DNA from: Cuneatibacter sp. NSJ-177
GTDB taxonomy: Bacteria; Bacillota; Clostridia; Lachnospirales; Lachnospiraceae
Length of the DNA stretch: 64,000 nucleotides
NCBI RefSeq assembly: GCF_022867805.1
Contig: NZ_JALIFO010000006.1
Location: 1,054,001 to 1,118,000, forward strand
Direction of reading: 5' to 3'
Position 1 is the stretch's first letter. Each line of letters starts with the position of its first letter. The notes below the pieces were generated by a model. The model saw only the letters and a list, made by a program, of their open reading frames with translations. It searched no databases and was not told the origin of the DNA. The translations under genes and the position numbers were made by a program. Positions 8,349 to 15,703 of the stretch are shown here, piece by piece.

Positions 8349-10012
8349 AAAAACGAATTTTTCGCAGCATGTGCCTTCTGTCGGCTTTCGGGGTGCTGGT
8401 GACGACGCTGGCCGTTGCTGTTTTGCTCTATCAGGAGTTTTACGACAATATGCAGCTGGAAGTCCAGACCGAGGCGGAATATCTGGTCAAGGGCGTGGAG
8501 CAGGACGGGAGCGTGTATCTGGAAGAGATCCGGAATAAGTCGGTGCAAAACCGGCTGACGTGGATTGACTCGGACGGGACGGTGCTCTTTGACAGTGAAA
8601 CCGAGGCGGAGGCCCTCGACAATCACCTTTCCAGGCCGGAGGTCCAGGATGCAATCATAAAGGGCAGCGGCAAAAACGCGCGCCTTTCCGGCACGATGGG
8701 ACAGCAGATTTTTTATTACGCGGTCCGGCTGGAAGATGGAACCGTGCTCCGGGTTTCCAAAACCGTGGACAGCGTGTTCCGCATGGTGCTTGGCTGCGTG
8801 CCGTATCTGGTAGGGATTGCGGTTCTGGTGACTGGAGCCGCCATGCTTTTTGCCAAACGCCAGACCAAACGAATCATCCAGCCGATCAACAACCTGGATC
8901 TGGAGACCCCGATGGATCAGGACATGTATGAGGAACTGTCTCCCCTGCTTTTGCGGATTTCCCGGCAGAACGCCTCAATCGAGGCGAGCCTGCGGGCGTT
9001 AAAAGAGCAGAAGGAAGAGTTTCAGTCCATCACGGATCATATGAGAGAAGGCCTGTTGGTGCTGGACAACCGGGGAAGCGTCCTGTCCATCAATGAGAGC
9101 GCCAGGCAGATATTCCAGGTTCAAAAAGACGAAGTCCTCCACCACAATATACTTCGGGTCAGCCGGGATGAGGCAGTCCAGCATTCCGTGGAAGCCGCAC
9201 TCGGCGGGGAGAATGGGGAGGGGCTGGTGGATCTGGACGGCCGCAGCTATCAGCTTCTTGCCAATCCGGTCTGGGCGGACGGAATTCTGAAAGGCTGCAT
9301 TTTACTGCTTCTCGATGTGACGGAGCGGCAGAAAGCGGAGCAGCAGAGGCGGGAGTTCACCGCCAATGTTTCCCATGAGCTGAAGACGCCTTTGCAGTCA
9401 ATCTCCGGCTACGCGGAGCTTCTGCAAAACGGGCTGGTGAAGGAAGCGGATGTCCCGCGGTTTTCGGAGCGGATTTATAAAGAAGCCAGCCGTCTGATGG
9501 CCCTGGTGGAAGATATTATCCGGCTGTCCCAGTTGGATGAGGGGCAAGAGGAGATGGAGAAAAAGCCGGTGGAACTGTTTACTCTGGCCAAGGAGGTCGG
9601 AGCCCGTTTTCAGGAAAATGCCTGCCAAAAGGAGGTCACGCTTACGGTTGCGGGACGCCCGGCTAAAGTATGCGGAAGCCGCAGAATTTTGGAGGAAATG
9701 ATCGCAAATTTGTGTGATAACGCTGTGAAGTACAACCGCGCCGGCGGCACAGTGGAAGTCTGGGTGGAACCTTTGGAGGACGGTACGGTTCTGACGGTGG
9801 AGGATACGGGAATCGGAATTCCGGAGGAAAGCCGGAGCCGGGTATTCGAGCGGTTTTACCGGGTGGATAAAAGCCGGTCCAAGGAGACCGGGGGAACCGG
9901 CCTGGGACTTTCCATCGTCAAGCATGGCGCTCAGTATCACCATGCGGATTTAAAACTGATCAGTGAGTTGGGGAAAGGGACACGGATTACCATTCGTTTC
10001 CCCAAGGAGTAA
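8345..10012 (+). CDS. phoR: Phosphate sensor histidine kinase PhoR
   Basis: This 555-residue membrane kinase is the partner of phoP and overlaps it by ATGA. Transmembrane helices lie near residues 10-30 and 143-165, flanking an extracytoplasmic domain. A PAS domain follows around 230-320 (ITDHMREGLLVLDNRGSVLS). The HisKA motif is FTANVSHELKTPLQ with His344. The ATPase domain shows NLCDNAVKYN, DTGIGIP and GTGLGLSIVKHG. It is expected to phosphorylate PhoP when phosphate is scarce, under PhoU control. Confidence 0.95.
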   Translation: MKKRIFRSMCLLSAFGVLVTTLAVAVLLYQEFYDNMQLEVQTEAEYLVKGVEQDGSVYLEEIRNKSVQNRLTWIDSDGTVLFDSETEAEALDNHLSRPEVQDAIIKGSGKNARLSGTMGQQIFYYAVRLEDGTVLRVSKTVDSVFRMVLGCVPYLVGIAVLVTGAAMLFAKRQTKRIIQPINNLDLETPMDQDMYEELSPLLLRISRQNASIEASLRALKEQKEEFQSITDHMREGLLVLDNRGSVLSINESARQIFQVQKDEVLHHNILRVSRDEAVQHSVEAALGGENGEGLVDLDGRSYQLLANPVWADGILKGCILLLLDVTERQKAEQQRREFTANVSHELKTPLQSISGYAELLQNGLVKEADVPRFSERIYKEASRLMALVEDIIRLSQLDEGQEEMEKKPVELFTLAKEVGARFQENACQKEVTLTVAGRPAKVCGSRRILEEMIANLCDNAVKYNRAGGTVEVWVEPLEDGTVLTVEDTGIGIPEESRSRVFERFYRVDKSRSKETGGTGLGLSIVKHGAQYHHADLKLISELGKGTRITIRFPKE

Positions 10013-10126
10013 TTCCCATCCGAAAGATTGGGATTCTGATCTTACCCGCCATCGGGCTGGATCGGATCAGGGATACAAATAGCTCCGAGAAAGCCAGGAA
10101 ATTTTCCGAAAAAATACAGATGGCTC

Positions 10127-10155
10127 TGGCAAAATGCCGGAGCTTTTTGTATAAT
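10127..10155 (+). promoter_or_regulatory. Candidate sigma-A promoter for the panE-like gene
   Basis: TGGCAA at 10127-10132 and TATAAT at 10150-10155 are 17 bases apart, 34 bases before the next start codon. The -10 is perfect and the -35 matches at four of six positions. Confidence 0.6.
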
Positions 10156-10188
10156 AGAGACAATCATTGGTAGTCGGAGGCGAAATAT

Positions 10189-11130
10189 ATGAAAGATAAA
10201 ACTGTTACGCTGGTTGGGCTTGGAGCAATCGGAGCATTTTTTGCACCGCGGATGGCCGAAGCCTTGGGGCCGGATCAATTTCGGATATTGGCCGGGGGAG
10301 AGCGGAAAGCTCGTCTGGAACAAGGCGTTCGGATCAACGGTGTCATCCACCATTTTCCTGTGATCTCCCCGGAGGAAGAAGGGAATCCGGCGGATCTTAT
10401 TCTTCTCGCCGTGAAAGCATCGGGTTTAGACCAGGCGATTGCCGATATAAAAAATCAAATGGGAGGGGAGACCCAGATCCTGCCTTTGCTGAACGGAGTG
10501 GAGAGCGAAGAAAAGGTGGCTGCCGTCTATGGCTGGGATCATGTTCTTTATGCGCTGATGCGTCTTTCGTCCGTGAGAAAACAGGACGATATTGTGTTTG
10601 AAAATGACCGCGGTGAAATTCATTTTGGGGAAAAATGCAATGAAAACGGCTATTCCGAGCGGGTCCGGGCGATTGCGGAGGTCTTTGATCTGTGCGGGAT
10701 TCCCTATGCGGTGGACCCGGATATGCAGTATTCCCTGTGGTCTAAATTTATGGCGAATATTGGAGGAAACATGGTGGGAGCTCTGCTAGATATCCCTTAC
10801 GGGGCTTACCGGGTCAGCGAGCATGCCAGTTTTCTGTGGCGTCACGCTATGCTTGAGGTTTTGGAGATTGCCCATCAAAAAGGGATTGCGCTGAAAGCGG
10901 AGGAAATCGATAAGCAGGAGATCCGGGTGAAAACCTATCTGAACCCTCTCAACACTCCGTCCACTCTCCAGGATCTGAGGGCCGGGAGGAAGACGGAGGT
11001 GGACATGTTTTCCGGGGCAGTCGTGCGAATGGGAAAGGAGTTTGGCATCCCGACACCGTACAATGAGTTCCTTTACCATGGAATCAAAGTTATGGAGGAA
11101 AAAATAGAGAAAAAATGGGAAGACGCATGA
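10189..11130 (+). CDS. Ketopantoate reductase family protein (PanE/ApbA)
   Basis: The 313-residue protein has an N-terminal NAD(P)-binding Rossmann motif (VGLGAIGAFFA) and the C-terminal helical domain of 2-dehydropantoate 2-reductases. Conserved family features include the LLAVKASGLDQAI stretch and NGVESEE. True PanE makes pantoate for coenzyme A, but many paralogues act on other 2-oxo acids. No other pantothenate gene is nearby, so a generic family name is safer. CGGAGGCG lies eight bases before the ATG. It overlaps the acetyltransferase gene by ATGA. Confidence 0.8.
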   Translation: MKDKTVTLVGLGAIGAFFAPRMAEALGPDQFRILAGGERKARLEQGVRINGVIHHFPVISPEEEGNPADLILLAVKASGLDQAIADIKNQMGGETQILPLLNGVESEEKVAAVYGWDHVLYALMRLSSVRKQDDIVFENDRGEIHFGEKCNENGYSERVRAIAEVFDLCGIPYAVDPDMQYSLWSKFMANIGGNMVGALLDIPYGAYRVSEHASFLWRHAMLEVLEIAHQKGIALKAEEIDKQEIRVKTYLNPLNTPSTLQDLRAGRKTEVDMFSGAVVRMGKEFGIPTPYNEFLYHGIKVMEEKIEKKWEDA

Positions 11131-11648
11131 AAAAAAAATGGCTGGTTCGCGAGGAGCGGGAGGGAGATTTTCCGGAAATCGATACATTAGTCAGAACAAT
11201 CTTTCAGAGCACTTTGATTTCAGACGGGAATGAAAGAGACTTTTTTTCCACGATTCGCTCCGGAGACCGTTTTGTCCCGGAACTGTCCCTGGTGGTTGAG
11301 GAGAAGAGTCAGGTGATTGGCTATCTGATGCTGTCGGAGCTCCCCCGGTCGAAGACGAGAAACGGCGAAAAAAGCTTGCTGCTGTCGCCGGTCTGCACGA
11401 GGGAAGAGTACCGCCACCAGGGGGTTGCCTCTTCCTTGATTCAGGCTGCCCTGGAGAAAGCAAAAAAGAGGCAGTATGAAGCCATCTTTTTGATCGGCCA
11501 TCCGATCTTTTATTCCCGTTTTGGCTTTATGACGGCAAAAGCGGCAGGGATCCGGGAGATAAACGGCGCTCCTCAAGAATATGTGCAGGCATTGGCGCTG
11601 ACGCCGGGCGGGCTGCAGAACATTTCAGAGGTTGATTTGCTGGCGTAA
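11127..11648 (+). CDS. GNAT family N-acetyltransferase
   Basis: The 173-residue protein has the GNAT core, with an acetyl-CoA loop near residue 94 (REEYRHQGVASSLIQAALEKA, an R/Q-x-x-G-x-A/G pattern) and a late strand AIFLIGHPIFYSRFGF. That FYxRFGF phrase is typical of YhbS-like acetyltransferases. The acceptor is unknown. The start at 11127 overlaps the preceding stop (ATGA); an ATG 12 bases earlier is less likely. Confidence 0.85.
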   Translation: MKKKWLVREEREGDFPEIDTLVRTIFQSTLISDGNERDFFSTIRSGDRFVPELSLVVEEKSQVIGYLMLSELPRSKTRNGEKSLLLSPVCTREEYRHQGVASSLIQAALEKAKKRQYEAIFLIGHPIFYSRFGFMTAKAAGIREINGAPQEYVQALALTPGGLQNISEVDLLA

Positions 11649-11682
11649 CGTGAAGAGTACGATTCTGACAGGAGGGAGCCCC

Positions 11683-13011
11683 ATGGAACAACTGACACTT
11701 TTTGACGGCATGACGAACCAGCCTTTAGCGGCCAGACTGCGCCCGCAGACGTTGGAGGAATTCGCCGGCCAGACCCATCTGTTGGGCGAGGGGAAGGTGC
11801 TTCGCCGCCTGATTGAAAGTGATCAGATTTCTTCTATGGTGTTTTGGGGGCCTCCTGGCGTTGGGAAAACCACCCTGGCCCGCATTATTGCGGGCCGTAC
11901 CCAGGCGGCTTTCATTGATTTTTCTGCGGTAACCAGCGGAATCAAAGAGATCCGCGGGGTGATGCAGCAGGCCGAGGAGAATCGCCGTTATGGGGAGAAA
12001 ACCATTGTATTTGTCGATGAGATACACCGGTTCAATAAAGCCCAGCAAGACGCTTTCCTCCCTTTCGTAGAAAAAGGAAGTATTATCCTCATCGGCGCTA
12101 CGACGGAAAATCCTTCTTTTGAGATCAACAGCGCTTTGCTTTCCCGCTGCAAGGTGTTTGTTTTGCAGGCCCTGAAAACCGAGGAGCTGACCGGACTCTT
12201 GGCCCGCGCGCTAAAAGATCCCCGTGGCTTTGGCGGGCAAAAGATCCATATCTCCGGCGAGATGCTGGAGATGATCGCAAACTTCTCCAACGGGGATGCC
12301 CGCGCGGCTCTTTCCACACTGGAGATGGTCGTGCTGAACGGCGATATGGACGGCAGCGGTGAAATCACTGTTTCCCCGGAAACTTTGGAACAATGTATCT
12401 CGAAAAAGTCGCTTCTCTATGATAAGAAAGGGGAGGAGCACTATAATCTGATTTCCGCGCTTCACAAATCCATGCGCAATTCCGATCCGGACGCTGCGGT
12501 CTATTGGCTGGCCCGGATGTTGGAAGCGGGGGAGGATCCCTTGTATGTAGCGCGGCGGGTGATCCGTTTTGCCAGCGAGGATATTGGGCTGGCGGATCCC
12601 CGCGCCCTGGAGATCGCCGTGGCCGCTTATCAGGCCTGCCATTTTATCGGAATGCCGGAATGCACGGTGAATCTGACCGAGGCAGTGATCTATCTGTCGG
12701 CGGCCCCAAAATCAAACGCTTTATATACGGCCTACGAGCACGCAAAGAAGGATGCCTTAACTCAGCTGGCGGATCCGGTCCCCTTGGTGATCCGCAACGG
12801 GGTTACCCGCCTGATGAAGGATCTGGACTACGGAAAGGGCTATCAGTACGCCCACAATACCCAGGAGAAACTGACCAGCATGCAGTGCCTTCCCGATTCG
12901 CTCCTGGGACGAGAATATTACCGGCCTACGGAACAGGGGCTGGAAGCAAAGATAAAAACAAGAATGGAACAGGTGAAAGCCTGGAAAAAGCAGCACAGCG
13001 ATTCCCTTTGA
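11683..13011 (+). CDS. rarA: Replication-associated recombination protein RarA
   Basis: RarA (MgsA) is a clamp-loader-like AAA+ ATPase that acts at stalled replication forks. The 442-residue product has Walker A GPPGVGKTT at 56-64, Walker B FVDEIHRFN, sensor 1 LIGATTENPSFE and the C-terminal tetramerisation region (YGKGYQYAHN). It begins with a short MEQLTLFDG motif. ATG at 11683 follows AGGAGGG by about seven bases; the frame extends further upstream into the acetyltransferase gene without a site. Confidence 0.95.
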   Translation: MEQLTLFDGMTNQPLAARLRPQTLEEFAGQTHLLGEGKVLRRLIESDQISSMVFWGPPGVGKTTLARIIAGRTQAAFIDFSAVTSGIKEIRGVMQQAEENRRYGEKTIVFVDEIHRFNKAQQDAFLPFVEKGSIILIGATTENPSFEINSALLSRCKVFVLQALKTEELTGLLARALKDPRGFGGQKIHISGEMLEMIANFSNGDARAALSTLEMVVLNGDMDGSGEITVSPETLEQCISKKSLLYDKKGEEHYNLISALHKSMRNSDPDAAVYWLARMLEAGEDPLYVARRVIRFASEDIGLADPRALEIAVAAYQACHFIGMPECTVNLTEAVIYLSAAPKSNALYTAYEHAKKDALTQLADPVPLVIRNGVTRLMKDLDYGKGYQYAHNTQEKLTSMQCLPDSLLGREYYRPTEQGLEAKIKTRMEQVKAWKKQHSDSL

Positions 13012-13027
13012 ATCGCCGGATGTGCGA

Positions 13028-13079
13028 AAAAAACACCATATTTGCCCTATCAGATTCCAGAGGGAAATATGGTGTTTTT
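13028..13079. terminator. Bidirectional terminator between rarA and thiE
   Basis: AAACACCATATTT and AAATATGGTGTTT form a 13-bp stem, extended by CCC/GGG across one bulged base. A-residues lie before it and T-residues after it, fitting the two convergent genes. Confidence 0.9.
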
Positions 13080-13080
13080 C

Positions 13081-13704
13081 TTATAATTCTAAACTTAACC
13101 GGCACAATTCCTCCGCCGCTTCCCGCGGCGTCTTCGACTTCATGATCGCAGATACCACCGCGATTCCGTCCATCCGTGCCCCTTTCAGGATATCCAGATT
13201 TCCGGCGTTCAGCCCGCCGATGGCCACCAGCGGGATCGGCGCCGCATCCGCGATTTCATTCAAGGTCTCCACCTTTGTCAGAATCGTTTTCACCTTGGTG
13301 GTGGTCGGATAGATGGCTCCGACTCCCAGGTAATCGGCGCCCTGCTCATAGGCTTCCAGGGCTTGGGGAACCGTTTTGGCCGTGGCTCCGACGATTTTAT
13401 CCGGGCCCATCAGTTTCCTTGCAAAGGCCACCGGGATATCCGACTGCCCCACATGGACGCCGGCGGCGCCGCAGGCCAGAGCGACGTCCACCCGGTCGTC
13501 GATGATCAAAGGGATATGGTAGCGGTCGGTGATTTCTTTTACTTGGAAAGCGGTCCACAGATAATCGCGGCCGCCGGATTTTTCCCGGAGCTGCACGAGA
13601 GATACGCCGCCTTTGCAGGCCTCCTCGATGGTCCAAAGGAAACTCTCGTTGGTGTGGTAGGAGCTGTCGGTCACAAGGTACAGGGTCAGATCAACGGGGT
13701 TCAT
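13081..13704 (-). CDS. thiE: Thiamine phosphate synthase ThiE
   Basis: ThiE joins the hydroxymethylpyrimidine and thiazole phosphates into thiamine monophosphate in the cytoplasm. The 207-residue TIM-barrel protein shows GVSLVQLREK, PLIIDDRVDVALACGAAGVHVGQ, LGVGAIYPTTTK and PLVAIGGLNAGN, all diagnostic for the family. GAGGAGG lies six bases before the ATG at 13704; the longer open frame reaches back into thiM and is discarded. Its start overlaps the end of thiM by 14 bases. Confidence 0.96.
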   Translation of the reverse strand: MNPVDLTLYLVTDSSYHTNESFLWTIEEACKGGVSLVQLREKSGGRDYLWTAFQVKEITDRYHIPLIIDDRVDVALACGAAGVHVGQSDIPVAFARKLMGPDKIVGATAKTVPQALEAYEQGADYLGVGAIYPTTTKVKTILTKVETLNEIADAAPIPLVAIGGLNAGNLDILKGARMDGIAVVSAIMKSKTPREAAEELCRLSLEL

Positions 13705-14542
13705 AGATTTCCTCCTCATGGTATTGGGTGATGCGCGCGCGGCATTCCAGGGTTTCGCCGGTAATTCGGTCCAGCTGATCCAGGAGCCGGACGTGAAAAC
13801 TTCCCATGCCGTCCGGAGTCTCGGCCTCCTCGCCGCAGATTCCAAAGAATGCAGTGGCGAGCAAGGCAGCGTCCATGGGGGGCAGGACCGAGAGAAACGC
13901 TCCGGTCAATACGTTCAGCATACAGCCGGTTCCGGTCAATCGAGCCATCTGTGCGCAGCCGTTATTCACCAGAAACACCTGGTCTCCGTCGGTGATCAGA
14001 TCCGTTTTCCCGCTGGCCAGAATCACCGCGCCGGTCTTTTTTGCCAACTGTTTCGCCGCTGTGGCCCGGTACGGCAGATTGTCCTGGGAAATCTGATCCT
14101 GGTCGGAGGCGTCGATGCCAGTGGAGGAGATGTCCTCTCCGCAGAGGCTCTTGATTTCCGCCAGGTTCCCCTTGATCACAGAAGGGGTACAGACATTGAT
14201 AAAATGCCCGGCATAGGCCAGGCGGAGTCTGCTGCAGCTAACCCCGACCACGTCGATAATCCGTGGGATTTCCAGTTCCTTTGCCTTTTTTCCGGAGAGG
14301 AGCATGGATTCCATCCGGGCATCCGTGATATTTCCCAGATTTACAGTTAAGGCCGCGGCTGTGGCCGTGATTTCTTCCGTCTCCTTGGGGTGCTCGGCCA
14401 TGATCGGACGGGCGCCCACGGCTAAAAGGGCATTGGCGCAGTCGTTGATGGAGATGGGATTGGTGATGCAATGGATCAGGGGGGCCAGATTTTTAAGCTG
14501 TTGCCTCGCTTTTGGTAGCAGATTCGTTTTTCTTTCTGTCAT
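13691..14542 (-). CDS. thiM: Hydroxyethylthiazole kinase ThiM
   Basis: ThiM phosphorylates salvaged thiazole alcohol, supplying one substrate of ThiE. The 283-residue protein carries HCITNPISINDCANALLAVG near the N terminus and the ribokinase-like anion-hole motif LTGTGCML near residue 200. It begins 50 bases inside the end of thiW, an unusually long overlap, yet the start fits the family length and has GGGAG nine bases upstream. The gene order thiW-thiM-thiE describes a thiazole salvage route; no thiD or thiC is visible here. Confidence 0.95.
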   Translation of the reverse strand: MTERKTNLLPKARQQLKNLAPLIHCITNPISINDCANALLAVGARPIMAEHPKETEEITATAAALTVNLGNITDARMESMLLSGKKAKELEIPRIIDVVGVSCSRLRLAYAGHFINVCTPSVIKGNLAEIKSLCGEDISSTGIDASDQDQISQDNLPYRATAAKQLAKKTGAVILASGKTDLITDGDQVFLVNNGCAQMARLTGTGCMLNVLTGAFLSVLPPMDAALLATAFFGICGEEAETPDGMGSFHVRLLDQLDRITGETLECRARITQYHEEEIYEPR

Positions 14543-15065
14543 AGACGTTCACTCCCAGAGCTGCCTGAATTTTTCCAAGCATATGATTTTTTGTCAGCGC
14601 CTTCAGGAAAAGGAAGGCGATGGTGCCGCCGATCAAGGTTCCTCCGATGAAGGACGGGACATAGAACATCCAGGTCAAGCCGGTGCGGCCGACGATGTAG
14701 GTCATGACCGGGTAGGACACGATAGCGCCGATGATGCCGGTGCCGATTACTTCGCCCAGCACGGCGAAAATGATCTTACCGCCGGATACACGGTACAGCA
14801 GACCGGAGAGAAAGGCTCCGAATACAGCTCCAGTCAGAGCCAGCGGCGGAATTCCCATGAACAGCATTCGGATGATACCGATCATCGTGGCGCAGAGCAG
14901 GGAATACCAGGGGCCCAGAAAGACCGAGCAAGTGATATTGATCAGGTGGGCCATCGGGCACATGCCCTCGACACGCAGAATCGGGGAGATGACCACGCCG
15001 ATGGCAATCAGCATGGACAGCATGACCATTCTTAGAACAGCAGCATTGGACTTGGGCTTCGACAT
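14493..15065 (-). CDS. thiW: Energy-coupling factor transporter S component ThiW
   Basis: ThiW is the predicted substrate-capture subunit for thiazole import through a shared ECF module. The 190-residue protein has five or six hydrophobic helices with the family phrases EGMCPMAHLINITCSVFLG and ALTGAVFGAFLSGLLYRV. A hydrophilic lysine-rich tail follows. It lies first in the thiamine salvage operon, downstream of a TPP riboswitch. GAGGT precedes the ATG by about ten bases. No ECF ATPase genes are in the window, consistent with a group II S component. Confidence 0.9.
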   Translation of the reverse strand: MSKPKSNAAVLRMVMLSMLIAIGVVISPILRVEGMCPMAHLINITCSVFLGPWYSLLCATMIGIIRMLFMGIPPLALTGAVFGAFLSGLLYRVSGGKIIFAVLGEVIGTGIIGAIVSYPVMTYIVGRTGLTWMFYVPSFIGGTLIGGTIAFLFLKALTKNHMLGKIQAALGVNVYDRKKNESATKSEATA

Positions 15066-15164
15066 AATGAAATACCTCGCTTTTTGAATTTCGTTGAATC
15101 TCCGGTGAAATGAAAAAAGCAGAGGCGGCAGAGCATGCGATTTTTCCGGACACTTGGGCCTGGG

Positions 15165-15312
15165 TATCCCCTTATACGGCTCAGTCCGGTTTTCTCCGGT
15201 GATTCGGGTCGGTCGAAGCTTACTGGCTTCCTCTCACTCCAGAACATGGATTCCCATCGCATGGTACCGGCAGGCGTCGGACCTGCCGCACATCCCAGGG
15301 CGCTCCCCCTCG
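15165..15312 (-). promoter_or_regulatory. Structured leader RNA, possible diverged TPP element
   Basis: Between the TPP-riboswitch terminator and thiW, the transcript has another GC-rich fold. Six words of the upstream TPP aptamer recur in the same order: GGGAGCG (15301-15307), TGAGAGGAAGCC (15225-15236), GCTTCGACC (15211-15219), GACC, GCCG and AGGGGATA (15165-15172). An insert of about 65 bases follows the first word. The pyrophosphate-binding segment (CCTGATC, GGATAATGCC) is not conserved; a CCGG-AGAAAA-CCGG hairpin replaces it. A stem GGCAGG/CCTGCC and an outer CCTGGG/CCCAGG pairing are also possible. It may be a second aptamer, a decayed copy or another RNA class. Confidence 0.45.
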
Positions 15313-15319
15313 GACGGAC

Positions 15320-15346
15320 AAAAAAGGAATGCGCGGGGCACATTCC
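15320..15346 (-). terminator. TPP riboswitch terminator
   Basis: On the minus strand GGAATGTGC and GCGCATTCC form a nine-pair stem (one wobble pair) with a CCC loop, followed by six T-residues. It lies about 35 bases downstream of the TPP aptamer and should stop transcription when thiamine pyrophosphate is bound. Confidence 0.88.
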
Positions 15347-15378
15347 TTTCCATCTGATCAAGCTTATTCGACAGAAAC

Positions 15379-15456
15379 AAATATCCCTCCGGCGGCATTA
15401 TCCGCATCAGGTCAGGTCGAAGCAGGGCTTCCTCTCAGCGTGACGCTCCCTTATTT
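15379..15456 (-). promoter_or_regulatory. TPP riboswitch (THI element)
   Basis: Read on the minus strand, the aptamer has the P1 stem AAATA/TATTT, GGGAGCG, the CTGAGAGGAAGC helix-3 start, GACCTGATGC, GGATAATGCC and GGAGGGA, all core THI-box elements in order. It precedes thiW-thiM-thiE and a terminator hairpin, so repression by transcription termination is expected. Confidence 0.96.
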
Positions 15457-15466
15457 GTCATACTTA

Positions 15467-15494
15467 ATTATAAGTGTTGAATTCAATTTGTCAA
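15467..15494 (-). promoter_or_regulatory. Consensus promoter of the thiamine operon
   Basis: On the minus strand TTGACA (15494-15489) and TATAAT (15472-15467) are both perfect consensus hexamers, separated by 16 bases. Transcription would start near 15460, just before the TPP aptamer. Confidence 0.88.
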
Positions 15495-15635
15495 GCGGAT
15501 CTTTCGGCCGGGAATCAGAGCGGCGGCCAAAGGGGGGATTCGATGAATAAGCGGATCCTGTGTTGACAAATAGATTGATAAAACATATTGAATACGGACA
15601 GGGAGAATCCTTTGAACGGAATTTCCGTATCAATC

Positions 15636-15680
15636 AAAAAAGACGGCTCTCGGTCGTGAAAACCGAGAGCCGTCTTTTTT
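15636..15680 (-). terminator. Terminator after the MFS gene
   Basis: AAAAAAGACGGCTCTCGGT pairs perfectly with ACCGAGAGCCGTCTTTTTT around a seven-base loop. It ends the minus-strand catabolic operon and could work in both directions. The 140 bases between it and the thiamine promoter hold no other visible feature. Confidence 0.92.
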
Positions 15681-15703
15681 AGAACCGAAGGAAGGATAGC
15701 CGC

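Noticed and set aside
15160-15302. 6S RNA
   Set aside because: CCTGGGATGTGCGGC and GCCGT...CCCAGG can close a stem, as in 6S RNA, but the interior forms several separate hairpins rather than one bubbled rod, and it is too short.
15165-15312. Confident call of a cobalamin riboswitch
   Set aside because: GGGAATCC and a CCGAA/GGAGA stretch look similar, but the hallmark GCCACTG box and the CCGGTG-AATCCGG hairpin are missing, and the gene downstream is thiW.
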